Source: Polytrichum commune (lineage: Eukaryota; Streptophyta; Polytrichopsida; Polytrichales; Polytrichaceae). Taken from it: 64,000 nt of DNA. The position numbers and the translations under genes are program-made. The stretch is taken from positions 9,300,001 through 9,364,000 of the forward strand of contig OX485806.1 of the NCBI GenBank assembly GCA_950295325.1, in the 5' to 3' direction. The stretch's first letter is position 1, and every line of letters begins with the position of its first letter. Below the pieces are notes generated by a model. The model did no database searches, was not told the origin of the DNA, and saw only the letters and a program-made list of their open reading frames with translations. This document shows positions 1 through 13,229 of the stretch, piece after piece.

Positions 1-893
1 CTACATGTTCAAGATATGATCAACGTTATAGGCTCACCATTCAACATCACCACCCGGGGGGGGGGGATGTTGCTGCTATATAACCACTTAACAAACACAC
101 TAATTGTCACTTTGAATACATGCTCCAAAAAAATGATGAAAGTTGGCTATGGCCTTGATTTGGATTTGCTAACCAATTTCTACTAAGCACTTTCGAATTA
201 AATTATGTATATATAACGAGCTTATAGCATGCCCACGTCAACAATTGGCTCAAAACACTGGGAGAGTTTCCATCTTCATAGGACTTTCTATTGAAATGGA
301 TGGGTGAAACGGAAATACATCTAACAAAGTTATTGTGAGTAGGACGAAAAATCCTTACTAACAACAATAAAAACAAGAAAGAGATGAACTTTCCCTATTA
401 AGAAGAACTTCTCATGTTGCCAAAGAACCAACTTTTGGCCCAAACACAAACATGCTTTTCAAAGAGAAGAATAAAAGAAAAAGGAAAAGAACCGACCGTC
501 GAAGACCCATCAATCTTCCTTAAGTGATTTGGAGCTTTGGAAACGAACTTCCGAATAGCTTAGGTGTTGTTGCATTTTTGTGTAGAGATTCTCGCGGTGG
601 CTTGGATCCCTATTCTAAGTTAGTACCGAGATGTCATATTACCCAAGGCCCCCTTCGGCATGGTACATTAATTACTACACTAGCCCCACATAGAGTAATA
701 ATAATAATGGCCGAGAGGACAAGAAGTTACATAAAGCTGCGAGCCATTTATATATATGTGGCCAAAATTTGCCACGTGGCAGTTGGGAAACTGCCCCAAT
801 TTACTCCATTGTTTGACTCCCCCCTTCACGCTTCCACTGCTCGGAGAGGGGCAATTATGGGGTAATAACGGACGGGCCCACGGAAGCAAATGC
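1..893. other. Gene-free stretch
   Basis: No reading frame here resembles a protein. A G-run lies at about 55-67. Positions 125-215 match the inner end of repeat family A, with the words 'ggatttgctaacca' preceded by a degraded 'gtggctatgaccttg'. The rest, including a GC-richer patch at 780-890, is unassigned. Confidence 0.5.
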
Positions 894-1872
894 CTTGTCA
901 ACTCGTCATTGCTTTGTCCGCTACACCGTTTACGGTATTTAGTGTCACATACACTATTTGTGGAAGGGCTTAAATTACGCAATCTAGAGGTCTAGTGGTG
1001 TCATGTCTGCTAACCGTCAACATGACACTGTCCATCTGTCAAGGTAAGCAACTTTTTGATGTGCAAGGTTGTTTTCATTTCATGACATGTAGTGTAGCAC
1101 ATTGGAGTGTTTGGGATGATAGTTTTTTTGACAAGTTTTTTGACTTGTCAACTCGTCATTGCTTTGTCCGCTACACTGTTTACGGTATTTAGTGTCACAT
1201 ACACTATTTGTGGAAGGGATTAAATTACATAATCTAGAGGTCTAGTGGTGTCATGTATGCTAACTGTCAACATGACACTGTCCATATGTCAAGATAAGCA
1301 ACTTTTTGATGTGCAAGGTTGTTTTCATTTCATGGCATTTAGTGTAGCACATTGGAGTGTTTGGGATGATAGTTTTTTTGAAAAGTTTTTTGACTTGTCA
1401 AACTTGTCATTGCTTTGTCCGCTACACCATTTATGGTATTTAGTGTCACATACATTATTTGCGGAAGGGCTTAAATTACACAATTTAGAGGTATGGTAGT
1501 GTCATGTCCGCTAACCGTCAACATGACACTGTCCATCTGTCAAGGTAAGCAAGTTTTTGATGTGCAAGGTTGTTTTCATTTCATGACATGTAGTATACCA
1601 CATTGGAGTGTTTGGGATGATAGTTTTTTGACAAGTTTTTTGACTTGTCAACTTGTCATTGCTTTGTCTGCTACATTGTTTACGGTATTTAGTGTCACAT
1701 ACACCATTTGTGGAAGGGCTTAAATTACACGATCTAGAGGTCTAGTGGAGTCATGTCCGTTAACTGTCAGCATGACACTATCCATCTGTCAAGATAAGCA
1801 AGATTTTGATGTGCAAGGTTGTTTTCATTCAATGAAATTTAGTGTAGCACATTAGAGTGTTTGGGATGATAT
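894..1872. repeat. 250-bp tandem satellite, four copies
   Basis: The word 'cttgtcaactcgtcattg' and its variants recur at 894, 1144, 1394 and 1644, an exact 250-bp step. The first three units are complete. The fourth decays into AT-rich DNA at about 1872. Units differ by scattered substitutions. Short open frames recur once per unit and are by-products of the repeat, not genes. Confidence 0.93.
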
Positions 1873-1945
1873 ATATTTTAATTTAATTTAATTTTATAAT
1901 TTTATAATTTTATAATTTTTTATAATTTTTTTTGGGGGGGTATGT
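1873..1945. repeat. AT-rich low-complexity tract
   Basis: Iterated 'attttata' and 'aattta' words directly follow the last satellite unit and end in a short G-run. This is probably slippage DNA at the array edge. Confidence 0.7.
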
Positions 1946-2108
1946 GTTGATACTATTGAGCATGGACATGAAAGTATGGTGTGGTTACATTGGTGGTCGA
2001 CCTAGTTGGCCATTAGTGTAGCCTAGGGTAGGCCTTCTAATGGAGTTCATTGACACTATTAGCCAAGTGACACTAAATACCATTGACGGCGTACACTAAC
2101 GTGACTTA

Positions 2109-2639
2109 GGGTTGCTTTACACCTAGAGGTTGGGCCAATTCGTTGTGTAAGAGGCTTGAAATCCTCACTTGTGATTGGCCAAAAGGCTGAAATCGGCCCC
2201 AACCCCTTTACACCTACAGGCCATGTCAATTTGGTGGTATGAAATTTTTAATCAAAAAATGCATGGTATGACACGGCCCGAGCTCATTGAATTGGGTGCA
2301 CCCAAAATGGAAGGCCAATTCTTGGACTCGGGGCCTATGTCAAATTTCAATAATCTTTTTTTTTTGTAAAATTTGTATTTTTAGCAAACCATATCCATTG
2401 GATTATGTGGAAATATGAACGGCTCTATGCTAGATTATGCTAGATCCGTTGGATTATGCTAGATTTATTGAATTGGCCTAGCTTCTTGGCCCTAAGGCCT
2501 TTACATATGGGAAAATTGGCCCCCATTATAATCTTATTATAATGTGTAGTTGAGGCATGCCTCCAACCCAAAAAGGGCTGAAATTTCATGCAATTGGCCT
2601 CAAGGGGCATTGGCTCGGCCTCCAGGTGTAAAGCAACCC
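2109..2639. mobile_element. Harbinger/Tourist-like MITE, TSD TTA
   Basis: The left end reads GGGTTGCTTTACACCT and the right end is its inverse, AGGTGTAAAGCAACCC. The element is 531 bp and is flanked on both sides by TTA (2106-2108 and 2640-2642). A three-base TWA duplication with GGG-type ends is the signature of the PIF/Harbinger superfamily. There is no transposase frame, so the element is non-autonomous. Confidence 0.8.
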
Positions 2640-2642
2640 TTA

Positions 2643-3297
2643 GGGTGGGTTTACGTTCGGGTCCAAGACCAACGAAACTCCAAAACAACGATCGTATTGG
2701 TCGAAAGATTTTCTTTGACCCAAGGAGGTAAGACTTGGGTCCAGGTCCAAGGCATGAAAGAATGGAGTGGCACTGATCTGGCATCACTTTCCCGTCAAAT
2801 CTCAGCAGTCCCACTCAAGAAAATATTCCTCGTGGTAGGATCAAACAATCTTGAGTCCGCAAGTACGCTCCATCAGAAGAGGTGGATTGGACCCGTGTTG
2901 GTTTGGTATCGTCTTGTTTTGATATCATTTAGGTGTCTATGATGAATATTTCACGTTTTTTAGGTACGAGTATTTGGTTGTGTAATTATTATTGATACCA
3001 TTCAAGTCTATAGACCATTCAAGATCCTTCATAGATAGGCAAAGTCGCCCTAGTATCGATATGATTGAGAATGGTATTTGACTCGAATAATAACTCACAT
3101 ATACTAAGAATCTCTCACCTTGACATACCCACCATATATCAATAGTTGACATGTATGACAATTTCGATACCCACAAGTAGATTTCTTTGATGCCACTTTT
3201 AATGTTGATTATTGATACCATGTATACACTTGAATACCATACCAACATTGGTTTGGACCCCGAGTTTATTAGATCCGTATCCTAATGTAAACACAAC
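2643..3297. mobile_element. Probable second MITE abutting the first
   Basis: The left end contains GTTTACGTT followed by CGGGTCCAAGACCAA. The inverse of the right end (about 3245-3297) contains GTTTACATT followed, after about 20 extra bases, by CGGGGTCCAAACCAA. It begins directly at the target duplication of the preceding element. The termini have diverged and no clear target duplication could be read on the right, so the exact ends are approximate. Confidence 0.5.
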
Positions 3298-3949
3298 CTT
3301 GACTTAGCTCCCAATATCAACTCTTGGGGGGAGGAACACAAAAAGAAAGATCGAGAGAGACCCCATTTTGCTGTGTCTTTTGGTTTGAAGGTATCCGGTG
3401 TTTAAATCCTAACATTTTTAATAAGCATTCCACAACCTCAATTCTCCACCTCATAATATGTGATGTGATTGTTGCTAAATGAAACAAATTGGTGCTTGAA
3501 CTCTTAATTAGCTAAGGGTTTAACGTATGCTTCAAAGTTCTCAAGAGACGTTGGGAGCTTGCATGACTTGGAAGCTAGGCTAGAAGTGTCCATTTCCATC
3601 AATGGCCCCAATTTTTTGTTTTTCTTTGGGTCACAAAGGAAAGAAGTACATATTTCATCATAAAGATGAATCACATCATTCATAGGACTAAAAACATAAC
3701 GTAGTGGTTGAAAGAGACAAAATGTTAACAATCAACAATGTCCACACTGCAAGAGCCGATGTGACTAAAAAAGGTCAAATGAGGTTTGTGACTTTGAGCA
3801 TTCTACAAGATTCGGTAAGCTCTCAATCATACGATCTCAATGCCGTTGTGCTCAAAACAAATTTGCTATTCCAAATAAAACGTCGAACGATTTGTGAAGG
3901 TTGGGTAAGGGACAATAGTGTTCAAAATGTCTGCCATCTTTCGTCATGG
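3298..3949. other. Gene-free stretch
   Basis: No protein-like frame, tandem repeat or recognisable element is visible between the MITE pair and the 5S-like copy. Confidence 0.4.
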
Positions 3950-4135
3950 TAATTTGGGTGGCTCAAATCCAAGGCCTTGACTTGGATCCCATGGGAACTT
4001 CAAGGTTAAGCCAAAATAGTACCCAAATGGGTGACCTTCCTAGCACTCGATTTTCCGGTGCACCCTATCCACCCAATCATAGTTGGGGTACCGGTATCCA
4101 GTTGAATTATATATTTTCATCCAACCACATGGGAA
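3950..4135 (+). mobile_element. 5S-rRNA-like retroelement fragment, copy 1
   Basis: It contains GGATCCCATGGGAACTTC, AAGGTTAAGC and ATGGGTGACCTTCCTAG in that order. These match the 5S rRNA segments ggatcccatcagaactcc, aagttaagcg and atgggtgacctcctgg, which include box A and box C of the internal RNA polymerase III promoter. The middle of the 5S region is partly deleted. A shared tail follows ('cacccaatcatagttgg' and 'ttttcatccaaccacatg') that also occurs in the copy at 47423. It could be a SINE3-type element or a piece of a Cassandra-type LTR. Confidence 0.7.
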
Positions 4136-6030
4136 TGGAAGGGCTTGCCCTTGGGGAAGATAGATGCCTGCCATCTTCTCCGTTCGCGCCTGCTCAAGGT
4201 GTTCACCTTCGAAAGGAAGGTAGTAGTCGTCAAGACCCCTTGAATTCTTGAAATGCCCATTTAGAGATTGCACATAGATTTTAAACAACTCGAAAATGAA
4301 ACAACACCATAATTCACACCGATGCGCGACATCGGAGCCGTTTTTTGGTTTTCTTTCTCTCTTTTTCCAAGTAAAGTATGAGTGAGGGGCAAATTCTCCA
4401 TACATAGCCTTAGCACGTGTCTTTAAACACCGTTTTGAGTAACAAGTGTGGGAAATTATGAGTGTAAAACCCCGGTGAGTTTGCTTGTACGTTGGTGGGG
4501 TGTACCTTGTAAGTTCACCAACCCGTATCACCCCAACCCTCTCCATCCCATGATGCTAAAATGTACGTAGTTGGTTGATCACAAGTAGACTAGTGGTCAA
4601 CATCTACGAGATAGGGTTGCCGTCCTTGCATCATCATTGTGAAGAATCAAATAACCTTGGTGGTGAAAATTGTAAGGTAAAGTTTGAGGGACTCGTACAT
4701 TTCGGAAAAGGAGGATGGCCAACCTCTCTTTCCCAACATGATGCAGGCCGGAGCTTTGTGGTGTCTACCGCCGGAGGGGGCTCTCTATTCCGGGGAAAGG
4801 GAAAAAAATCCCCTCCAAATTTGTCACGTGTCGTGCTCACATTCACCAAGACCCACCTCTACATTTTACATGAAAATTATATTCTAGCGCATCTAAATAT
4901 AAAATAGAGAGCCTTCCACAAAATGTAAACTCAGCCATCGTGGATGAAGGGGTTCCAATGAAAAAAAAATCTCTATAAAAATTGAGGGCTGATTTTGTTT
5001 CAACTTGGTCTGGAATCGACCGAGTTGATTTATGTGGTGAGAATTTAGGAGTCGAAATGCTCAAAAGTAGACAGTTTCTGTTTGTTCCACATTATTTGAA
5101 CAATTCGTTGCATTTTTCTAGCTTCGTAACATATGAGTTTACGTAGCCACACAAAATTCTCATCCCACACACCAAGTCCTCTACTATATAAATGGCGGTT
5201 TGTTCAACAAAATAAACTTAATTCTTGGGTTTAAATGTCCGAAAGGCTCATTATGATTTTGAATAACGATGGATTCTTTCAATTCAATTTATCATTGGAG
5301 CGAAACTTCTACATAATCATATTTTTTGCAAAACTGTCATTTGGGATGCATTGCAAGATTATGGTAGGATTGCGTGGACTCTCAAGGATCTTGAAAAGGC
5401 CCCGGATGTGGTCTGTAAGGATGTCTTCAATGAATTTTGTTCGATATGGGGTGTCAAGAACCTTATTGTGACCCAAAGTAACTTAGTTGTCACTTGGATG
5501 AATAGGCCGCATATGAGCACCGTTTCTTGATTTCCACTCGGGTTGCGTTGACTCACCTAAGTTGGTTGTTTTTGGGATTCCTTCTTGCAATTGATTTTTC
5601 AATTTGTGCTCCCAAAAAAAATTATGCAAAACTCTTTGATGTGATTCCTCATCAAACTCTTGAATTCCCCTCAATATCAATATCATTTGAAGAAGTTGAG
5701 CATAATAGCACATCTCCGGTTTGCACATGAAGGAAGAAATATGTGGCTAAACTACAATTTGACGATCATGTGATGTTTCAATTTTGTAATACAAACATAT
5801 ATGGCTTTTTTCAAAACACCTAGGAGAAGAAAAAAGGAAATTAAAAAAAAAACACAAATCTAAATTTAAGAACAACACGATGAAATGAATATCCTTGTTG
5901 GTGACATGGAGTATATGAAATACACATAAATCATGTCCGTGAACACATAACATTATTCATGTGCGTTACATTGGGTAGGGTGCATCAAGTTCAAACTACA
6001 AATTGAGAGGATTTCGACTTTTTAAAAGAT
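4136..6030. other. Gene-free stretch
   Basis: Only short, unrelated open frames are present. A GC-richer patch lies at about 4715-4860. Nothing could be assigned to a family. Confidence 0.4.
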
Positions 6031-6290
6031 TCAACAAATGTCTCGATAGGTTGGATTTTGTTGCAGTACGTTCTCCCAATTGTCCCAGACTTTCCAAATG
6101 GCGCCTTCACTGACTTCATACTCCTGCTCCAACGCATGCTTGCTCGCCAAGTTCGGCTTGCTCCACTTTGCAATGATTTCACATCGTTGGGCTTTTGTCA
6201 AGTGGGTTGCCTCAAGTTTCATATGTTTCCCATTGCGATTCATCAAATCAAAGGGTCTAGAAAGCGATATGAGTAAAGTACGCACCCACC
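6031..6290 (-). pseudogene. Fossil DNA-transposase helix-turn-helix fragment
   Basis: The reverse strand reads LTKAQRCEIIAKWSKPN, then AVEQ-like and EYEVSEGAIWKVWDNWE segments. This is the pattern of an N-terminal helix-turn-helix of mariner/pogo-type transposases or related CENP-B-like domains: an 'LT..QR..I' opening, then 'VS...I.K.W'. No catalytic domain follows and the frame closes soon after. The assignment rests on pattern alone and other helix-turn-helix families are possible. Confidence 0.4.
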
Positions 6291-6344
6291 AATTAAGTGC
6301 GCACCAACGGCTCCAATTCAAAGTGCATACTTAACCAGGAGATT

Positions 6345-6475
6345 ATTGTAGTAGGTTCTCCCAATCATGTCGACCTTGAGCATGTGATAATTAGCATATT
6401 CAAAACATGCAGTCCAATCTCTTTAAAACACATTATTTTTGGTGTCCATTCTCATATCCACACCTAACCACATAC
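6345..6475 (+). repeat. Family A repeat, partial copy
   Basis: It carries 'ctcccaatcatgt', 'gtccaatctctttaaaac' and 'cacctaaccacataccact', the outer half of family A. Its inner half is missing. Confidence 0.7.
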
Positions 6476-6777
6476 CACTCACATGGGTTTTTAAATTCTT
6501 TATATGTTGGAATTATGCACGTCTACCTTCGAAGACAATAGACAACTAGGATGTTGCCAATTTGGCATGATTTAAATGAATTTCCTTCTCTCCAAGTTGG
6601 TTGGTTTTGTAAGTCATATACAACAATCATCAGAAGAATTAGAGGGACCTTGAAGAATCGTTTTTCTCTATTCAACTTTGAACACCTTCTATGGATACAT
6701 ACAAAGTTGTCCACACCTACAACAAACCCCTGGATGCCCACATGGTTGAGTGAAATTATTTAGTATACCTAGAGACT

Positions 6778-6905
6778 CCCTCTATGATTGGGTGCACTAC
6801 ACTTTAAATGCTAGGAAAGTCACCCGTCCTTGCACTATTCTTGTCTTAATCCGCTTAACACTTAAAGGATAAGGAGTTTGTTTATAGGGTACACATGACG
6901 ACTTG
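6778..6905 (-). mobile_element. 5S-like retroelement fragment, copy 2
   Basis: Read on the reverse strand it gives AAGTGTTAAGCGGATTAAG, then ACGGGTGACTTTCCTAGC, then 'cacccaatcatagaggga'. The order and spacing are those of the other three copies. The upstream part has decayed. Confidence 0.6.
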
Positions 6906-8684
6906 TAAGAATCCCCAACAATATTGAAATATTAATATTGTGATGTATAGTTTTCAACACTTTATTAGCATATCCTATAAGAAAATTAAAGTGAAAATAA
7001 AGTCATATTTGAATAGAATAATTAGTCTACATTGCCCATACAAACTGAATTGCTCCTAAAAATCCATCCTACATATTTGTATGCTCTAATTAGAATTGTG
7101 CTTTTGATAAATGGACTAAGTTATGATAAGATCGTTTTTTTTAATGCTTTTAGCTAAATTGATCAATAAGTAATCTCAAACCCATGTGTATGACATCATG
7201 AGGCCCGACAGATTAATCTCAATATCCCCATAATCGGATTGCAAGCCATCCAAACCATTGTGGAAATCATCTATGAATCATTCAAAGAACAAAGGTGTTG
7301 TAAGGTTTACCTAGTTGGTTGAGAATCAAAGTGCTTAAGAGATCGAGAACAATGATGTGCTTGTTCCATGAGGAAATTGGGTGGGATAATAGGAAAGTGG
7401 CAAGTTAAAACATGATTATGAACCATCAACAAGTTGGATTGTTTACTCAAACATGTATTCAAGTGCATTGTGAGGGTTACTTTTAGTACAAGCGAAGAGA
7501 ATGTATTTGTAAATAAATCATAAGAAGAATTCGTTCAAATGATTTAACCGGTGTGTTCCGTGTTTGATCACCTTGTCATGAAGATCACCTTTGAGTGTAA
7601 ACAATGTAACTCCCAATAGATATTCTATCATAAGTGGAATTAGTGAATAAACGTTATGTAAGAAAATTAATTAATGAGGAGGCTTCTTTCTTTGAACTTT
7701 TCCCTTCAAGGTGCACTCTAAATCTGATTGCGCATGCTAGGAAATGAATGTGTCATGTGAATTAGAGTGGTCTTTAAGACTTGTCATGTAGCACCAAGTG
7801 TCATGGGCCACTTGTTATAGTTGCCACCTAAGGTAGACATCATGTATTATTCAACACCAATTTTATACAAATATCTAGTCCTATGTGAAAAATGGTTCAT
7901 ATATTTTCCTAAGACAAACAAATTTACTATGATTGTAAGGATCTATACGTCGGCTTGGTGGTTGTAATAACCAAGACATCAATTTTCAACACTTGGTCAA
8001 CACCTAGGCACACCTGCATAATTACACCAGAAGATTGGATATATGTTTCTTTTAAAATGTGTCAAGGCTTGAGACTTAGTAATTAACTTTGATCTCAATC
8101 TTATGGCATCGGATGTGTACAAGCTTTGTAAATCAACCTAGTTTTTTTCATGGATTTATTACACATCAAACGAAGTCAAGCTTCGTGAAAGTAAGCATAA
8201 TTGGCTCACCTACCTTGGGGATTGCAATCCAATTCAGTGGATTAATGATGAATCATGTGGGCCACACTAAATTAGGTGAATAGTGTAATGGAAAGTGGGA
8301 GTATGTATGGTGTACGACATTTGCAATGGAAAATGATCAACAATAGGGCACTTGTGTGCTACGAGCTAGGGACCTCACCGACAATTTTCATAGTTTCATT
8401 ATACAATGTGTGACTCATTTGCTCCACGACCTCGCTTTTCTTGTATGATTCATTTCTCATCGCATCCAAAAGACTTAAATAGTGGCAACTTAAGAAGGTG
8501 GAAAATTCACACAAAAGTTGCCTAGAGCTTGCACACGTCCCAAAACATTGGCACAAACCTCGATGTATGTCACGATCTTACTTGCACATGCACTTGTAAT
8601 ATCGTATGGACCCTACCGCCTAGTCACTACTAGCATTATGGTTGCTTTACATTGTTTGGGAGATCACTAGGCTTGAGTCCTTGA
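6906..8684. other. Gene-free stretch
   Basis: AT-rich sequence with no protein-like frame and no repeat that could be recognised by eye. Confidence 0.4.
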
Positions 8685-9066
8685 TCTCTATGTTCACATG
8701 GGGTCCCAAGTTCCAAGTCCCAACATAGAGGCAAACTCCCAACTTTGGAGTCTCAAGAAGCCATTAAAACATGGTTAATAATCATTAAAGTAGGATCTTG
8801 ATTTTATGCATAAATATTTTGCAGGATTTGGATCAAGAGCTGGGTCAAGCTTTTTGCTCAACCCAACTCTCAACACAAGTCCCAAGCCTCACCTTCAAAA
8901 AGTGTTTACCATGTAGATATCCAAGTCATTCTTGGGACTTAGGACTTGAGACCTCGTGTGAAGTGGTATAAGTCTCAAATTCCATGCTCTCAACGGTTGA
9001 GATTGCATAGATTGACTTCGAGTGACTTGGGACTTAGGACTTGGGACCCCATGTGAATTGGCCCTA
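8685..9066. mobile_element. Probable MITE with inverted ends
   Basis: 'ttcacatggggtcccaag' near 8693 is repeated as its inverse, 'cttgggaccccatgtgaa', near 9040. Further 'aagtcc' words iterate inside both ends. The right end, read inward, begins TTAGGGCCAATTCAC and resembles the element at the end of the window. The left terminus is worn and no target duplication is clear. Confidence 0.5.
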
Positions 9067-10189
9067 AGATACCGATGTTTCTAAATGGATTTGAGTGTTC
9101 TTAGGGTTTAGGACCAAAGAAACTTTGCAAAACATGTGCTTTTGTTGGTGAAGAACTAAAAATTGGATCCAAGGGGTTTACGATAAGATCCAAAATTGAA
9201 GTTTTATTTTTATTTTTATTTTTATTTTTAAAGCAACAATGTTCATGGGATGAATGCTCACAACAACTATTGAAGGGGAGGGCAACATGGGGGTGAAAAC
9301 GTTTGCTTCTATTGTAGACCTCATAGATTATTATTTCATGCTAAACTTGCTTCTAAATTGGGGTCAAAGACCATGTATCAGTCTAGTGAACTTAAATTGG
9401 GATGAGTTGGCAACAAACCTATGGGGATCAGTTTTTATCAATAACCCCTCGTAGGTGTTAGAAGACCAAACCAAATGTTCATATGTTCATATGTTCATTT
9501 TCCCATGTAAATTCATTGGTCCCACATAAAGAAGTAACTCTTAGTATTCTTAACTACCTAGAAGACCATTGTATAGCTATTTAATATTAAGTCGTTTGAA
9601 TTGTACTTATAAGATACTTTTAATTCAATGTCTTTTAAAATTTCTCAAATGATCATTTATCTCCCTTTGTTATCATCATTGTGTTGAATACGCAACTCCG
9701 TAACATTACTAAGCAATGTGCGTTCATTTTGTGAGCCCTATAAATATAACTATGGGATGCATAAAATATTGTGTAAGAAGATTCATATGTAGACTAAGCT
9801 CCCAACATTTCATAATTGTTTTCCTAGGATCCACAGTTGCCTATTAATGTTATGTCCCCAAAGACTCATTACTAGAACAATGCTACTTTGGCATTCAAGT
9901 GCATTTAGGAATAAATTGTGAGAGCTGAATAATGTTATGAGATCAACTTGATGATAGGTCACGTCGGTGACAACATTGGAGACGACAACATCTCCATTTT
10001 CTTTCTATCTCCTTTGTACTCAAGGTCTAAAGCAACCTCATTACAATATAGAAATCGATTTGGAGTGAGGGCCTTGCACTTGACTAGTAGCTTGTTCCCA
10101 CACAAAGCATCCATGGGCCCATAATAATTGTTAAGCTAGTTGCACATCTCCTCCGCCTTATTGGTGCATTCCGCTAAAGTCGGCCCTCC
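9067..10189. other. Gene-free stretch
   Basis: It holds a (TTTTTA)n tract at about 9205-9230 and otherwise no recognisable feature. Confidence 0.4.
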
Positions 10190-10440
10190 CAATCACATGG
10201 TCGTCTTTTCAAGCCTTCGTCCCATGGGTTTGGTGGCCCGCTCAAATGGTTACCTCAACACATTTCAATGCATTATTGGGCTTGGTGACTCAAGTCTCTG
10301 GCCATAGTGAAGCACATGAGATTGGGGACCTACATCCTTGACCTTGGAGCACAACTTATGCTAGATTCGTGCCTAGCCCAGTTCATTGACTAAAGTGTGT
10401 AGAACTTGCACATGGTGCTAGTCTCATGTTTATTATACAA
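10190..10440 (+). repeat. Degenerate direct repeat, member 1
   Basis: Words such as 'tggtgacctcaa', 'tttggggacttgcatccttcac' (here diverged) and 'attcattgactaaa' recur in the same order and orientation at 13230-13480. This appears to be an old dispersed family with no recognisable ends. Confidence 0.45.
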
Positions 10441-12794
10441 TGGACAATGTGGTGGTGGTGATGGTAATGGCCCTTGTTCATTGTTGTCCATCGTTCTACA
10501 CCGTTGCCCATTGTCCCATAAAGGCACGGGGGGATCACACCCCCTTACATTTTGTAACCACGTGCGATAATGGGGTATTTAATGGGGGGATATTTATGCA
10601 CCTCTCAATATTTTTTCCCTCCCTATATGTAGATATAAAGCTACTTTGACGTATTTTTTAACACCCTATATTTATTTGTAATTGTTTAGAAAGGCTAATC
10701 TTTGGCATCATAATTTTTTTATAAATTGTACAAGTACCAAATAGTAGACGGAATACTATAGCATTGCAAAGTTGACTATGTGAGCAACAAACTTTCCATA
10801 GCATCCATCTTGTTATTTAATCGGTTTCAATTAGTTTTACCAATGCTAAACCGTTCAAAATGCCGTTCAAAACACAATCAATAACACTTGGATATTATTT
10901 AAAAGGTTACCAATAAACATGGAGATAACAAAATGTACAAGCTAACATAGACAAGTTGTAAAAACGGATAGAACAAAACAAGAAACACAATCAATTATCA
11001 CAAAACATGATTTTTTGCACAACTATGTACTCCAAAAACAAAAGATTGCATTCAAATGAAAGAAAGTTAAATACACAAATTGAAAACATTTACTTCAATT
11101 GTGTTCACAAACACATTCAACCTTGTACCAAATATTTACAATGTGAAGGGTTAGGATATAACTATGCACCCTCCAATACATGTTAATATCCTCTACAATG
11201 TCATGATAAGATTAAAAAATTTGGAGAGATTTGCTTAACACTAATGATGACGAATAACTAAAACTAATTGATGGCATGAGGCGGGTAACCTTTGAAGTTT
11301 CCAACCACTCCACCAAGTCTTCCTCCAAGGCAGAGTGCAAGACAAAGCGCAATCCTCTACGTCTACCACGGTGATGTTGCCAAATGTTGTAGCGCATCAT
11401 CGATCATCTACAAAAGATTGTTGTAGCAAAAATATAATCAATAAAATTTTGGCATATTGGACACTACTAGCATTACTATGATTACATAATGGAGTTTGTA
11501 ATTTTATGTTTGAAATCTTTGAAAGAAACCTATAATTCTAGGGTTAAAAAGGATCATATGAAAAAAATTGGCTCACATTTCCGAGATGATCCCAATATCG
11601 GCCTTTCTAGAACCCAGTTCCAACCTCATGAACTTTTCTTAATATCTTTTTCATTTGAGTAATCTCCTAGTTTCCACGACATTAGTTCCAGTTCAATGAC
11701 AAAATTGGCCTCTCATGGAATGACACTGCAATCTCCTATAGGACCTCGTCCTCTGACTACGAAACCACATGTTACACAAAATCCGAATGACACATCTCAT
11801 CAAAACATACACATTTTTACAACTATTGGTAGCGACATCAGAACATCCCACTTGAGGTAGATGTCTCAAAGAACAAGATACAAGTACAGAATAACCTGGA
11901 AAACATCTCATCTTTCTACGCTCATATTCAGGTTTTGTAACTCTTCATCTTTCTACATCTCACATTTAGGAGGGCGTTGGAAATCAATAGCATGTCGTTA
12001 AAAAATAGACAGTGGAAGGGAAAAATCAAGGAGTTGGAATTTGAAATCAATTCTTACCGCATGCAAGCGGAGCAAGTTGAATCTTTGGCGCTCATGAAAC
12101 ACCTTCTGTGAATGTTATGAAGCAAAGAAGAAAACTCCAAAAAATGTGTCTTACCTACCGCCTATGCGCCACACTTCACCAACGCAAGACCTCCTACCCG
12201 AACGCTTCACCGCCTTCATGCCACTGTACTTGCCCAATCCTAAGCAAGCCAAGGGCCATTGAGAAGTCACAACATTCCTTCCCAAAAAAAATCCACAACA
12301 TTTCCCTCCATACTAACGCGTTTCATTCAAATTTGGACAAAATTTACACAATTCTTCATCCAAGTAGTCAAACCCATAATTATTCTATTGATCCTACTAC
12401 ACACATTTGGGGGGATCCAATATCTAATACCCTATTTTTTTCTACTCATTACTAAAATGGAGGAATTATGCACCACCCTATTTTACAAATAATCATGTAG
12501 AGGACATATTTCCAATGCTATGGTAGATCTAACGAATTTATAAAATTTACCCTCGATGAATTAAAATGACCCTGTTTTTTATCTCACGTGGTTTCTAAAA
12601 TTTCAATAGTCACCTCCCCGTGCATAAAGGTGGAGGACTATAGATGTGATGGGCAAGGACTTCACATGTCAAAGTAGTGAAACTACATGCAGAAATACAT
12701 TGGTCATGGTATTATCATGATGTATCCCAACCACTCAAATCAAGTTGTTTTTGCAAATCATGTATTCTATTTGTTGTAATCATCATAGATTCAT
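10441..12794. other. Gene-free stretch
   Basis: Mostly AT-rich. Open frames near 11212-11400, 11693-11911 and 12108-12455 have no recognisable protein character. Positions 12660-12780 weakly match the repeat found at 13440 and 14640. Confidence 0.4.
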
Positions 12795-12819
12795 TGTGTG
12801 TGTGTGTGTGTGTGTGTGT
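12795..12819. repeat. (TG)n microsatellite
   Basis: About twelve uninterrupted TG units, followed a few bases later by a shorter 'tgtgtgtg' tract. Confidence 0.95.
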
Positions 12820-13229
12820 TTTCTTATTTCAACTTTTAAGTGAGTGCATTTGTGTGTGTTTGACACAAGTGAAGAAAAACTCATTGCTAAGCCGCATGTG
12901 AGGCTTCCACCTCATGTATGATTCCACCGGCATAGTGTAGATATTGAAGGGCCCAACCATAGTATTGTTGTGAAAAAAAAAAAACACTCGCCCGAGTGTA
13001 GAGGACGCAAACAAGTTTCAAGCCACAAACCTAATAGAATATATCCACACGAGGGCTACTAGACTTCCAAGAACTTCTAGCTCAAATTTACAAAAAAAAA
13101 AAATTTAACCCCTACCCCATGTTATATCAAAGTGGTCAAGAATATCTAATCTATTTATGTCAAAACCGGCTTATACGCATGAACTTTTTACTACCATCGA
13201 AGTCTCCCATGATCAATGAACTTGTGCCG

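Noticed and set aside
995..1723. Three similar 65-84-aa frames
   Set aside because: They recur once per 250-bp satellite unit in shifted frames and reflect the repeat, not genes.
4575..4907. 110-aa frame with Gly-rich stretch
   Set aside because: It overlaps open frames on both strands in a GC-richer patch; no family resemblance.
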